In this document: in pieces, positions 27,401 through 36,099 of the stretch
Layout of the letters: each line of letters begins with the position of its first letter
Numbering within the stretch: the first letter of the stretch is position 1
NCBI RefSeq assembly: GCF_030408375.1
Contig: NZ_CP046530.1
Coordinates: 868,001 to 932,000, forward strand
Direction: 5' to 3'
Length of the DNA stretch: 64,000 nucleotides
Source: Corynebacterium afermentans subsp. lipophilum
Lineage (GTDB): Bacteria; Actinomycetota; Actinomycetes; Mycobacteriales; Mycobacteriaceae
Made by a program: the position numbers and the translations under genes
The notes under the pieces: model-generated
Database searches by the model: none
What the model was told of the DNA's origin: nothing
What the model saw: only the letters and a program-made list of their open reading frames with translations

Positions 27401-28196
27401 CGGAGAAGTCGTCCATGGTGAGCTTGCCGTCGCGGGCGCGGGCGACGATGTCCTCGTACGCGTCGACGAACTCGTCGAAGGACTTGGTCTCGCACTCCTT
27501 GATGGCGGCGACGACCAGGGAGCGGGAGCCGTTCTTGCCCGGCAGGTCGATGGCCAGGCCGAGGTTGATGTGCTCCGGCTGCACCGCGAAGGACTTGTTG
27601 CCGTCCTCCTTGTAGTTCTTGTTCATGTCCGGGTGCAGCTTGGCGGCCAGGACGATGGCGTAGCCCAGGATGTGGGTGAAGGAGACCTTGCCGCCGCGGG
27701 TGCGCTTGAGGTGGTCGTTGATCAGCGCGCGGTTTTCAAACATGAGCTTGACCGGCATGTCGCGCACGGTGGTCGCGGTCGGCACCTCGAGCGACTCGTT
27801 CATGTTCTTGGCAATGGCCTTGAAAGCGCCCTTGAGCTGGAACTCGCCGGGCTCGGCTTCGATCTGGTTGACCTTGTCCAGCGGGGAAGCCTTCCCTGCG
27901 GCGGCGGGGCGCTTCGGCTTCGCCTCGACCTTGGCGGCTGCCTCGTCCACCTTGGTCTCGCGGCCGTCCTGGCTCGGGGCACCGGTGGAGCGTGAGACCT
28001 TCGGGTCGGTCCTCGGAGTGCTTGCGCTCTCATCGGAAGGGGTGACGCTGGGGGTGCCCTTCGCGGTCTTCGGAGCGCCCTTGTTCTCGAAGAGTTCGCG
28101 CCATTCGGCGTCCACCGAGTTGGGGTCGTCCTTGTACTGCTGGAACATCTCGTCAACCAGCCAGCTGTTCTGGCCGAACGTGTTTTCGCTGCTCAC
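24462..28196 (-). CDS. odhA: 2-oxoglutarate dehydrogenase E1o with fused acyltransferase domain
   Basis: 1244 aa, the corynebacterial OdhA (Kgd in mycobacteria). Order: N-terminal helix motif FGQNSWLVDEMFQQ; an Ala/Lys-rich linker; an E2-type succinyltransferase domain (about 100-350) ending with the YDHRVIQGAESGEF catalytic motif; then the TPP-dependent E1 domain with GMPHRGRLNVL, FHVNGDDPEA and QPSTPANHFHLLRRQ. It has no lipoyl domain and works with AceF lipoyl groups; its activity is inhibited by the FHA protein OdhI (established in C. glutamicum). Start is GTG 28196, matching the known MSS-x-TFGQN N terminus. The gene contains none of the dispersed CGTCGANARGC words. Confidence 0.96.
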   Translation of the reverse strand: MSSENTFGQNSWLVDEMFQQYKDDPNSVDAEWRELFENKGAPKTAKGTPSVTPSDESASTPRTDPKVSRSTGAPSQDGRETKVDEAAAKVEAKPKRPAAAGKASPLDKVNQIEAEPGEFQLKGAFKAIAKNMNESLEVPTATTVRDMPVKLMFENRALINDHLKRTRGGKVSFTHILGYAIVLAAKLHPDMNKNYKEDGNKSFAVQPEHINLGLAIDLPGKNGSRSLVVAAIKECETKSFDEFVDAYEDIVARARDGKLTMDDFSGVTIQLTNPGGIGTRHSIPRLTKGQGTIVGVGAMDYPAEFAGASEDRLAELGVGKLVTLTSTYDHRVIQGAESGEFLRDISQLLIDDKFWDEIFRSLRIPFAPLRWAQDEPNTGINKDTRVMQLIEAYRSRGHLIADTNPLHWHQPGLPKPDSRDLLMETHGLTLWDLDRVFHVGGFGGKEQMTLREVMTRLRAAYTLKVGTEYSHIMDRDEREWLRDRVEAGMPKPTGPEQKYILQKLNAAEAFENFLQTKYLGQKRFSLEGAETLIPLMDAIIDTASGQGLEEVVIGMPHRGRLNVLFNIVGKPVATIFNEFEGNVRAAQQGGSGDVKYHLGFEGEHIQMFGDGEIKVSLAANPSHLEAVDPVLVGMARAKEDQIKFAKGREDHPVVPLMLHGDASFTGLGIVQETLNLSRLPGYTVGGTIHIVVNNQIGFTTTPDSGRSSYYATDLAKGFDCPVFHVNGDDPEAAAWVAQLATEYRREFGKDVFIDLICYRLRGHNEADDPTVTQPVMYDRIQSHPSVRTRYTQDLIGRGDITEEDAEKAAQDFHDQLDSVFSDVKAEKGQPSEQTGITESQELTRGLDTNISEDQFKRLADAFANLPEDFAPNKRLKSVLKKRGGSFTDGDIDWGWGELLAFGSLAEQGKFVRLAGEDSQRGTFTQRHAVLYNPDNAEPYNPLDHNAQEADNGGRFQVFNSALTEYAGMGFEYGYTLGNKDAVVAWEAQFGDFANGAQTIIDEYLSSSETKWGELSSLIALLPHGYEGQGPDHSSARIERYLQLVAEGSMTIAQPSTPANHFHLLRRQALGEMKRPLVVFTPKSMLRNKAAVSQPGDFIEVDRFQSVIDDPNFVERGNKVVGDTDKVTTIMLCSGKIYWELDKKREKDGRDDIAIIRVEMLHPIPFNRLSDAFKNYPNAKEIRWVQDEPANQGAWPFYNEHLRTLIPDMPEMVRVSRRAQSTTATGVAKVHQQEEKQLLEEAFAK

Positions 28197-28294
28197 GGCA
28201 GGTTCTCGCCTTCCTTCTGGGTTGTGTTCGCGGAACGTTTCTTTGACTGTAATCGTCGGCGCTGGTAGAGCGCTAACTTGGATTGTTCCTCTCC

Positions 28295-28320
28295 ACGGGG
28301 GCCTTGTGTTTCACCCCCGT
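28295..28320 (-). terminator. Hairpin after the ABC exporter gene
   Basis: A seven-bp stem (28295-28301 with 28314-28320) and 12-base loop directly follow the exporter stop codon on the minus strand. No T-run follows, so termination would be weak and odhA may receive read-through as well as its own promoter. Confidence 0.45.
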
Positions 28321-31300
28321 TATCGGTTAACAGCCCACATATGGGCATATCTTCCGCCTGCGGAGATGAGGTCCTCGTGGCAGCCGTCTTCAATGATACG
28401 TCCTTCATCAATCACGAGTATTCGGTCGGCGCGCGCGGCGGTGGCGAGCCGGTGCGCGACGACGACGGAGGTGCGGCCTTCCATCGCGTGGTCGGAGGCG
28501 TCGAGGACGGCGCGTTCGGTGGCAGGGTCGAGGGTGGCGGTGGCTTCGTCCAAAAGCAGCACAGCGGGTTGGAGCATCTCGGCGCGGGCGAGCGCGATGA
28601 TTTGGCGCTGCCCGGAACTTAGGCCCCGGCCGCGTTCGCCGACTCGCGCGTTGAAGCCGTCGGGGATGGTGCCGATCACGCCGAGCGCGCCGATGCGTTC
28701 CACCGCCGCCTGCACTTGCGCGTCCGTGGCGTCGGCGGCGCCGTAGGCGATGTTGTCGGCGACGGTGCCGGGGAAGAGGTAGGACTCCTGTGGCACCTGC
28801 GCCAGCGCGCGCCGCCAATCCGCGAGCGGAAACTCGGCGACGTTCGTCCCCGAGGCGCGCACGACACCGTCCACTGGGTCGTAGAAGCGGGCAAGCAGCT
28901 TGACGACGGTCGACTTGCCCGCGCCCGTCGGCCCCACCAACGCCACCGTGGAGCCGGGAGAAAGGGCAAGATCCATGCCGTCGATGACTGGCTCTGAGTC
29001 CGGCGAGTAGCCGAAGGTGACGTCGTCAAGCACAAGCTCCCCGGACGCCGCGGTGTGCGCACCTGGGCGGGTGCCGGTGTTGGGGACGGTGGTGCGCTCG
29101 GCCAGCAGCTCGCGGATGCGGTCGAAGCTGACGGTGGCTTGCTGCCAGGAGTCGAAGATTTGTCCGAGCTGCTGGATGGGGCCGTAGAGCTGGCTTAGGT
29201 ACATGGTGAAGGCGACGAGCACGCCGACCGACAGCGTGCCGTCAGCGATGCGGGTCGCGCCGACGCCGATGATCACCGCGGTCATGACTTGGGAGACGAA
29301 CTGCATGCCGGGGAAGTACAGGCCCACCAGGCGCACCGAGCGCATGCGGATGCGGCGGTACGTGTCGCTCATCTGTGCAAAACGCGACTCGAAGTGGTCT
29401 TGGGCGAGGTGGGTCTGCGTGACTCGGATGCCGCCGATGAGCTCGGCGAACTCGCCGTTGACCGCGGAGATCTGCGCGCGCGAGGCGGCGTAGAAGCGTT
29501 TGGAGAAGTGCCTGAAACCCCAGGTGGCCAGCGCGATGACGGGCACTGCGGCAAACGCGACGAGCGCGAGCTGGCCGTCGGTGGCCACCAGCATCACCGT
29601 CACGCCGGCAAGCGAGCCGATGGCGACAATCGCCTGCGCCAGACCGGTTTGCAGGAAGCTGGACAACGTGTCGATGTCGGTGGTCATGCGCGTCATGATC
29701 TTGCCGGACAGGCGCGACTCGAAAAAGCTTAAGCCCAGCTGCTGCAGGTGCGCATACGAGCGCAGGCGCAGGCCGTAGAGGAGGCGCTCGCCGGAGCGCG
29801 AGGACAGCACTGTCATCACGGTCATGGACGCCCACGCCACCGCCACCACGGCCAGCGCGATCAGTCCGGTGCGGATCAGGCTGGCCTGGTCGGCGCCTGC
29901 GATGCCGCGGTCCACAGCCGCGCGCACGAGGGTGGGAAACGCCAGGTCCGCCAGCACGCCGACGACCAGCAGGGCCACGGTGCCGGCGATGAGCCAGCGC
30001 ACCGCGCGGAACAGCTCGCGCACGTGGAAGTCGCTGGACGGGGTGCGCAGCTGCTCCAGGCGCTCTTCACTCAGGTCCGGCTGCTCGGTGGCCTCCGGGA
30101 GTTTCTCCACCCGTGCGAGCAGCTCCGGGGTGGCGTTGACCGTGGACGCGCGCCCGGTGGTGGGCACGATCACGCGCTCCTGCTCGGGCTCGGTGACCTC
30201 GGGCCACAGCTCGGCGCGCGTCGGGGCGGCAGGCAGCTGCGCCGGCGTGTCGGCGGACATGGTGGCCAGGTACTCCGGGCTCTGCACAACCTCGTCGCGG
30301 GGGCCATGCTTGACGACGATTCCGTGGTCGACCACCGCCACAATATCCGCATGATCCACCGTGGACTGCCGGTGCGCGACGGTGAGCACCGCGACATCCT
30401 TGAGCTCCTCGCGCAGGTTGGCCAAGATCTGCGCCTCGGTGACCGCGTCGATGGCGCTGGTGGCGTCGTCGAGCACGAGCACCTCAGGCGCGGCCATGAG
30501 CGCACGCGCCAGGGCGATGCGTTGGCGCTGCCCGCCGGATAAGGTCAGGCCGCGCTCGCCGACTTCGGTGTCGTAGCCGTCGGGCAGGCGCTCGATGAAC
30601 TCGTCGGCGCAGGCCAGGCGCGCGGCCTCGCGCACAGCGGTGTCAAGCTCTTCCGGCGGGAGATGAGAGCCCATGGCGATGTTCTCGCGCACGGAGGAAG
30701 AGAACAAAAACGCCTCGTCGAACACGCACAGGACTTTGTGGCGTAAGGCGGCGGGGGTGGCGGAGCCGTCGAGAAGCTCGACGCTTCCGGAATCCGGCTG
30801 GTAGAAGCCGCCGGCGAGCTGGACGGCCATGGTTTTGCCCGCGCCGGGCGGGCCAACGAGCGCGACCGTCTCACCCGGGCGCACGGTGAGCGAAAAGTCG
30901 TTGAGCACCGGGTTGCCGCCGGTGGTAAAGCGCACGTTGTCGAAGTGCAGGCCCGTGCCCACCACGGGGCCGCCAGTGTCTTCGCGGGCCGGGGCGAGCT
31001 TGAGCACGTCGTCGAGGCGGTCGAACGAGCTCATGCCCATCTGCAGCCGCACGTACTGGTTGGTCAGCATGGACAGCATCGACGTCATGGAGGTCAGATA
31101 CGCCGTGAACGCCACGAACTGGCCGATGGTGATCTGCCCGCGGATAGCCAGCATGCCGCCGGCGATGATGGTGACCACCAGCGCGACCTTGGGCAGCTGG
31201 GACAGGATCGGTTGGAACCGCGCCGTGAGCTTCGCCGCACGCATCTTCACCGCGTACAGGTGGCGGCCCAGCTGGTCCAGCCGGTCGATCTCGCGCTGCT

Positions 31301-31847
31301 CCTGGCCGAACGCTTTGACCACGCGCACGCCGGAGACGGTCTGCTCCACGTGCTCCGCGAGTTCTGCGGTGGCGTGCTGGTTGACCCACGTGGCGGCGTA
31401 GAGCGTTTTGCGCGAGCGGTTGGCCTCCCACAGGATCAGCGGCAGCAGCGCAAGCGACATCAGGGTCAGCGGGATGTCCATCCACAGCATCACCGCGAGA
31501 GTGAGTGCGAGCTGCACCACGCGCGTGAGCAGCATGGGCAGGTTCGCCAACACCATGTGGTACTGGTTCAAATCCGAGATGGAGCGCGAGACGATCTGCC
31601 CGGTGACAATGTCGTCCTGGCCCGGCCCGTCCAGGCGGTGCAGCGTGCGCAGGATTTCGGTGCGCAACCAGTGCTGGGAGCTGGTCGCCAGCCGGCCCGC
31701 CGTGACGCGGCGGGTGAAACTTAAGGCGTAGGTGGCCGCGGCGACGGCGACCATTGCCCACGCGGTGCGCGTCACTGATCCCTCCGCGTTGCCGGTGGCG
31801 ATGTCCACCGCGTGGCCGGTCAGCGCCGGCACCGCCGTTTGGAACAC
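28320..31847 (-). CDS. Single-chain heterodimeric ABC exporter (TMD-NBD-TMD-NBD)
   Basis: At least 1175 aa: two complete half-exporters fused in one chain. NBD1: Walker A GPPGAGKT (residues 332-339), signature LSGGQ (436-440), Walker B VLVLDDATSA with Asp in place of the catalytic Glu, and VFDEAFLF where a Q-loop is expected. NBD2: GPTGAGKS, VPQESYLF, signature LSSGQ, Walker B VLLLDEATA. This is the asymmetric pattern of heterodimeric exporters, which mycobacteria encode as two genes. Likely exports lipid, peptide or drug. The listed GTG start is probably too short: the open frame continues upstream to a stop at 31964 without ATG, GTG or TTG, and LLTRSLSANRP just upstream looks like real N-terminal sequence. 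Confidence 0.87.
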   Translation of the reverse strand: MFQTAVPALTGHAVDIATGNAEGSVTRTAWAMVAVAAATYALSFTRRVTAGRLATSSQHWLRTEILRTLHRLDGPGQDDIVTGQIVSRSISDLNQYHMVLANLPMLLTRVVQLALTLAVMLWMDIPLTLMSLALLPLILWEANRSRKTLYAATWVNQHATAELAEHVEQTVSGVRVVKAFGQEQREIDRLDQLGRHLYAVKMRAAKLTARFQPILSQLPKVALVVTIIAGGMLAIRGQITIGQFVAFTAYLTSMTSMLSMLTNQYVRLQMGMSSFDRLDDVLKLAPAREDTGGPVVGTGLHFDNVRFTTGGNPVLNDFSLTVRPGETVALVGPPGAGKTMAVQLAGGFYQPDSGSVELLDGSATPAALRHKVLCVFDEAFLFSSSVRENIAMGSHLPPEELDTAVREAARLACADEFIERLPDGYDTEVGERGLTLSGGQRQRIALARALMAAPEVLVLDDATSAIDAVTEAQILANLREELKDVAVLTVAHRQSTVDHADIVAVVDHGIVVKHGPRDEVVQSPEYLATMSADTPAQLPAAPTRAELWPEVTEPEQERVIVPTTGRASTVNATPELLARVEKLPEATEQPDLSEERLEQLRTPSSDFHVRELFRAVRWLIAGTVALLVVGVLADLAFPTLVRAAVDRGIAGADQASLIRTGLIALAVVAVAWASMTVMTVLSSRSGERLLYGLRLRSYAHLQQLGLSFFESRLSGKIMTRMTTDIDTLSSFLQTGLAQAIVAIGSLAGVTVMLVATDGQLALVAFAAVPVIALATWGFRHFSKRFYAASRAQISAVNGEFAELIGGIRVTQTHLAQDHFESRFAQMSDTYRRIRMRSVRLVGLYFPGMQFVSQVMTAVIIGVGATRIADGTLSVGVLVAFTMYLSQLYGPIQQLGQIFDSWQQATVSFDRIRELLAERTTVPNTGTRPGAHTAASGELVLDDVTFGYSPDSEPVIDGMDLALSPGSTVALVGPTGAGKSTVVKLLARFYDPVDGVVRASGTNVAEFPLADWRRALAQVPQESYLFPGTVADNIAYGAADATDAQVQAAVERIGALGVIGTIPDGFNARVGERGRGLSSGQRQIIALARAEMLQPAVLLLDEATATLDPATERAVLDASDHAMEGRTSVVVAHRLATAARADRILVIDEGRIIEDGCHEDLISAGGRYAHMWAVNR

Positions 31848-31923
31848 CGCTGCGAGCGTGGCCGCGGCAAAGGCGGCGACGGCCGCGGGCCGGTTGGCGC
31901 TAAGGGATCTGGTGAGCAGGGGG

Positions 31924-32847
31924 TTAATTGTTGTCGCCGTCCTTGTTGTTGTCCTTGTCGGTCACGTCTTTGACGATCTTCACGTCCGCTTTGTCCTCGT
32001 CCTTGAACTGGCGCAGGATCCAGGCGGCGAACTCCTTCGGGTTCAGGCTCAGGCCCTTGCCGTCCTCGTCGTCGCCGTCGTTGTCCTTCTCCGGCAGCGG
32101 GGTGGCAAAACCGGCCGGCACGGCGCCGAGGCCGGATTGCACGTTGCCGATCACGCCGTCCGCAAGCTTGCGGTTGGCGGTGGTGCCGGCGATCGCGCCG
32201 ATACCCAGCGGCATGAGCTTGCCTAGCCACGCACGCCGCAGCGTCTTGCGCATTGAGCGCATGGCGATGCGTTCCAGCACGTTGTTGGTGTTCGCCAGCG
32301 TCGGGCCGGAGAACTTGGCCAGGGTGGACTTGCCGGGGATTTTACCGGCGTCGTCGCCAAGCATGGCGTCCACAATCGCGAGCCCCTTCGCGCCCATCAG
32401 CAGCGACAGCACGAGCGCGCGGCGGCGCTCCGGGTCGGAGATGTCTTCGCCGCGCAGGTAGGCGGATGCCACGGCGTAGAACGCGGCGAGGTCCAAAAAC
32501 AGCACCGATTCGCCCGCCACCGCGGCCGCGCCGGTAAACAGGCCGATGCCCGGCACGGCGGCCGCGGCACCCACACCCGCGCCGGTGCCGGTGACGGTGT
32601 TTTTCAGGTGCTTGTCCATCAGCTTCTGAATCTCCGCCGGTGAGGCCTCCGGGTTCTGGCGGCGCAGCCAGTTCACGTACGTGCGGATGGTGGAGGTCTG
32701 CATCTGCACCGCCTTATCCACCGCACCGATAAACGCGCGCCCCAGCGGGCCGGCGTCCTTTTCCAGCTGCGCCGGGTCCTCGCGCAGTGCCTCCTCGATC
32801 TCCTGGCGCACGGCTAGGTCCTTGGACTTCTTCTTGGAGCCAAACAT
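31924..32847 (-). CDS. EcsC-like membrane-associated protein
   Basis: 307 aa. A charged N-terminal 90 residues, then a glycine/alanine-rich hydrophobic stretch GTGAGVGAAAAVPGIGLFTGAAAV, FLDLAAFYAVASAYLRGED and a terminal Asp/Lys/Asn-rich tail. The middle resembles EcsC-family proteins, named for a gene next to an ABC transporter; it is not catalytic as far as visible. It lies immediately upstream of the fused exporter, so a partner role in export is possible. Confidence 0.7.
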   Translation of the reverse strand: MFGSKKKSKDLAVRQEIEEALREDPAQLEKDAGPLGRAFIGAVDKAVQMQTSTIRTYVNWLRRQNPEASPAEIQKLMDKHLKNTVTGTGAGVGAAAAVPGIGLFTGAAAVAGESVLFLDLAAFYAVASAYLRGEDISDPERRRALVLSLLMGAKGLAIVDAMLGDDAGKIPGKSTLAKFSGPTLANTNNVLERIAMRSMRKTLRRAWLGKLMPLGIGAIAGTTANRKLADGVIGNVQSGLGAVPAGFATPLPEKDNDGDDEDGKGLSLNPKEFAAWILRQFKDEDKADVKIVKDVTDKDNNKDGDNN

Positions 32848-32915
32848 CGTGTGTTCTTTCGTTAATGGTCTGATTTACGTCGGTCAAGCATAGTTGGACT
32901 TCGCGCGCATCCGTC

Positions 32916-32921
32916 TACGCT
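32916..32921 (+). promoter_or_regulatory. -10 hexamer of the carboxylesterase gene
   Basis: TACGCT is seven bases before the ATG at 32929 in the 81-base divergent gap. Confidence 0.45.
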
Positions 32922-32928
32922 GGAAACC

Positions 32929-34512
32929 ATGACTGCCGCCGAGCACCCTGTCGCAGACACCACCGCGGGCAAGGTCCGCGGAGTGGTGGACGAGCGCTCC
33001 GGCATGCGCACTTGGCGCGGCGTGCCGTTCGGCGCATCCACCGCGAGCACCGGCCGCTTCCGCGCGCCCCAACCCGCCAAGAAGTGGCAGGGGCTTTACG
33101 ACGCCTCCCGGTTCGCCCCGCCGGCCATGCAAGGCACGTTCGGCTGGCGCGACGTGGTCATCGGCACCGAAGACTGCCTCACACTCGACATCGTGCGCCC
33201 GGACACGGACGAAGAACTGCCGGTGGTGGTCTACTTCCACGGCGGCACCTTCGTCACCGGCGCAAGCCACGAAAAGGTGCTGCAGGGGCACTTGCTCGCA
33301 GACGCCACCAACGTGGTGTACGTCTCCGTGAATTTCCGCCTCGGCGTGCTTGGCTACCTGGACTTCCGCTCGCTCGGCCACGACTGCGTGGCCACACCCG
33401 CGCTGCTGGATCAAATCCTGGCGCTGGAGTGGGTGCGCGCCAACATCGCCAACTTCGGCGGGGATGCGAACCGGGTGACCATCATGGGCGAATCCGCCGG
33501 CGGGGCGGCCGTGGTGCACCTCATGTGCGCCCCCGCCGCCCGCGGGCTGTTCCACGGCGCGGTGGCCCAATCCCCGCCGCCGGCAAGCGTGCACTCGCGC
33601 CTCCAGGCCGCCATGTGGGTGCGCGAACTGGTCACCCGGATGGGCCTGCCGCGCACCACCACACTGGCGGATGTGCGCGCTACCAGCGCAGAAGAACTCG
33701 TGCGCGCCGGGCAGTCGATGCTGCTGAACTCCAAGGAGCTGGTGCAGCTCAACACCAGCTTCATGCCCACCGTGGACGGCGACACGCTCACCGCCCACCC
33801 CATCGACACCTTCGAAGCCGGCGAGCAGGCCGCCGTGCCGCTGATCATGGGCACGAACTCGGATGAAGCCAGCTTTGCCAAGGCCATCTACCAGACCACG
33901 AAGGCCCGCCAGCGCGCCGCGCGCCGGGCGCTGGAGGCGTTCGACCCCGACAACGCCCAGGCGGTGCTGCGCGCCTACGGCTACGCGGGTGGACGGGGCG
34001 ACTACGCAGACCTCATCGCGGATGCGGTGTTCTGGGCGCCGACGGTGATCCTGGCGACGGCGCACCGTCGAAAGGCAAGCACCTGGATGTACCGCTTCGA
34101 ATACGCCTCCGTGGCCATGCGCATGCTGGGGTTGGGCGCGATGCACACCTCGGACTTGGGTGCGGTGTTCGGCGAGCCGAACGCCACGAAGGCTTCGCGG
34201 TGGGACGTCTTTGGCGGATCCGAGGGGTTCGAGGAGGTCAGCCGCGTCATGCAGTACCACTGGGGCCAGTTTTTCCACACTGGCGCGCCGGGGGAGGAGT
34301 GGCCCGTGTACGGCTTCCGCTCCGACGATAAGCCGGGCCGCGCCACCGCCGTGTTCGACGCTGGCATGCGCGTGGAGTGGGACCCGAAGGCGGTGCAGCG
34401 CAGGGCTTGGGAGAGCTTTGACATGCGCGAGTGGGGCACCCACCGCCAGGACCTGATGGATTCCGCCGCATCCCTGTTGGGCGCTGCGCATCCGGCGTGG
34501 GGCGACGACTAG
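32929..34512 (+). CDS. Type B carboxylesterase
   Basis: 527 aa alpha/beta hydrolase of the carboxylesterase/para-nitrobenzyl esterase family. Oxyanion hole FHGGTF, nucleophile elbow GESAGG (Ser near residue 188), then a catalytic Glu expected around GTNSDEASF and a catalytic His near QYHWGQFFHTG. No signal peptide is visible, so it is cytoplasmic. Natural substrate unknown. Transcript is probably leaderless. Confidence 0.9.
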   Translation: MTAAEHPVADTTAGKVRGVVDERSGMRTWRGVPFGASTASTGRFRAPQPAKKWQGLYDASRFAPPAMQGTFGWRDVVIGTEDCLTLDIVRPDTDEELPVVVYFHGGTFVTGASHEKVLQGHLLADATNVVYVSVNFRLGVLGYLDFRSLGHDCVATPALLDQILALEWVRANIANFGGDANRVTIMGESAGGAAVVHLMCAPAARGLFHGAVAQSPPPASVHSRLQAAMWVRELVTRMGLPRTTTLADVRATSAEELVRAGQSMLLNSKELVQLNTSFMPTVDGDTLTAHPIDTFEAGEQAAVPLIMGTNSDEASFAKAIYQTTKARQRAARRALEAFDPDNAQAVLRAYGYAGGRGDYADLIADAVFWAPTVILATAHRRKASTWMYRFEYASVAMRMLGLGAMHTSDLGAVFGEPNATKASRWDVFGGSEGFEEVSRVMQYHWGQFFHTGAPGEEWPVYGFRSDDKPGRATAVFDAGMRVEWDPKAVQRRAWESFDMREWGTHRQDLMDSAASLLGAAHPAWGDD

Positions 34513-34615
34513 CGGCGCGGCGGCGAAGTCCCACGCATGCGCGAGCATTCGTAGCTAGGCTTGTCCGCGTTGCGGCAAGCCAGCCCGACGGCGCGACGTG
34601 GAAGGAACCACAGAC

Positions 34616-35422
34616 ATGAGCTTTTTCGAGGACATCGCAGCGGCGCTCGACCGCGAAGGCATCGAGTCCCGCGTGGGCGGCGACACCATGTTCGTGCCCA
34701 TGACCGCAGCACTGGAGATCCAGTTCGTGGAAATTGACCCGCACTTGCCGGCCGCCAACGTCTACATCGCGGCCGCGGACGTGGACGAGGACGACGAGGA
34801 TTTCGAGGCTGTGCTGGTGGCCGTGGTGTTCTCCGTGGAGGACGCCGTGGCCGCGGTTGCGGAGCACATGGCGACCGACCAGGTGATCACCGTGCTGCGC
34901 GACCTGCTCGAGGGCACCGACGAGCGCATCGGCGACCTGGAGTTTTTCCAGGACCACTTGAACCCGCAGCAGGTGCGCGCCGAGGTGGGCGACAACGCGG
35001 AGCTGCTGGTCACCATCGACACCGTCGACGGCACCCCGCACGCCAAGGTCACCTTCATCGCGCTTCCGGACGACTACGACGACGTGCTCGACGACGCCGA
35101 AGGCGAGCTCTGGGAGTCCGACGGCGACGCGGAGCTGACGGAGGAGGACCGCGCCCGCCTCTTCGACGCCATCCACGACGAAGCGCTCATCGACGCAGAG
35201 CGGCTCGAGCTGGGCAGCTTCACGGACTTCGACCGGCTTTTCGACGTGCTTTCGCTCGCCGCCGACCAGGCCGAGGACTGGGAGTCGCAGCTTTTGCCCG
35301 TGGACGACGAGTACGACGAGCCCGAGGTCTACGACCTGTTCGGCCAGGACGACGAAGACGACACGGACGACGAAGACGATGCCGACGAGGACGCTGACGA
35401 GGACGCCAGCGCTAGCCGTTAG
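34616..35422 (+). CDS. Conserved acidic protein of unknown function
   Basis: 268 aa, soluble and strongly acidic. The first 160 residues look folded (FEDIAAALDREGIESRVGGDTMFVPM, then alternating strands and helices); the last 25 are almost entirely Asp/Glu. A GGAAGGAACC ribosome-binding site precedes the ATG. I do not recognise the family with certainty. Overlaps the convergent next gene by 4 bases. Confidence 0.72.
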   Translation: MSFFEDIAAALDREGIESRVGGDTMFVPMTAALEIQFVEIDPHLPAANVYIAAADVDEDDEDFEAVLVAVVFSVEDAVAAVAEHMATDQVITVLRDLLEGTDERIGDLEFFQDHLNPQQVRAEVGDNAELLVTIDTVDGTPHAKVTFIALPDDYDDVLDDAEGELWESDGDAELTEEDRARLFDAIHDEALIDAERLELGSFTDFDRLFDVLSLAADQAEDWESQLLPVDDEYDEPEVYDLFGQDDEDDTDDEDDADEDADEDASASR

Positions 35423-35943
35423 GCCGCGCGAAGCCCCTCGAACATCGACGACGGTGACGCGATCGGCGTGAATGTCCCGTCGACGAGCCAGACGTAGTTC
35501 GCCGTGCGCGTCCCAGCCAGCTCGTGCACTGAGTGGGCGCTGTCGTCGGGGAGCAGCGCGCGCACCCACGCTTCGGTGAGCACGGTGTCAACCACGCTGC
35601 CGGTCGTGTCCGCAATGCGGACCTCAATCAGGTACGCCGGCACCTGGCCGCCTCCGTAGCCCTGTATCCGGGCCCGCGCCCGTGGGCCGACCCTGCGCCG
35701 GGTCACGGCCAATGTCAGCTGTGGCCCGTTGGCCACCCGCGGCAGTGTGAGCACCGGTGGGCGCCACGCGGCGGTGGGCCGGGATAGCGACCGCGGGTGG
35801 TGCATGACGGCCTGAGCGGACTCGATGATTTCCGGGTGACGCTCGCGGATGACCTCGGCGAGGGATTCCGGGGTGCAGACGGGGGAGTGGGACATGTCGT
35901 TTCGGCTGACGCTACGCAGCGGATTCTTCGTGGTGAACTTCAT
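35419..35943 (-). CDS. Hypothetical protein
   Basis: 174 aa, with MKFTTKNPLRSV at the start and TRRRVGPRARARIQGYGGG in the middle; predicted mainly beta. No recognisable domain, signal peptide or membrane helix. The start may be 35943 or the later ATG 35895; neither has a clear ribosome-binding site. It converges with the acidic protein gene, overlapping it by 4 bases. Confidence 0.6.
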   Translation of the reverse strand: MKFTTKNPLRSVSRNDMSHSPVCTPESLAEVIRERHPEIIESAQAVMHHPRSLSRPTAAWRPPVLTLPRVANGPQLTLAVTRRRVGPRARARIQGYGGGQVPAYLIEVRIADTTGSVVDTVLTEAWVRALLPDDSAHSVHELAGTRTANYVWLVDGTFTPIASPSSMFEGLRAA

Positions 35944-36037
35944 GGCGCACACACTATGAAGCACATCGACATCACCAGCCAGACAGTCGAACACATGTAC
36001 GAATTACGGACCGCTGCCAGGCGTGATATGCCATTGC

Positions 36038-36051
36038 GGAAAATAATTTCC
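36038..36051. promoter_or_regulatory. Palindrome upstream of MFS-nucleoside hydrolase operon
   Basis: GGAAAATAATTTCC is a near-perfect AT-rich dyad in the 105-base gap before the MFS gene, about 35 bases upstream of a TACCCT hexamer at 36085-36090. It is a plausible operator for a local regulator; no regulator gene is adjacent. Confidence 0.35.
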
Positions 36052-36099
36052 ACATTGCCAAATCAGACCACCCCACCTGGCGATGTACCCTAGCCAGCA

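Noticed and set aside
24426-27995. 1189-codon open frame on the plus strand opposite odhA
   Set aside because: It is the antisense shadow of a conserved enzyme in GC-rich DNA; the translation is Val/Gly/Ala/His-rich with no recognisable domain.
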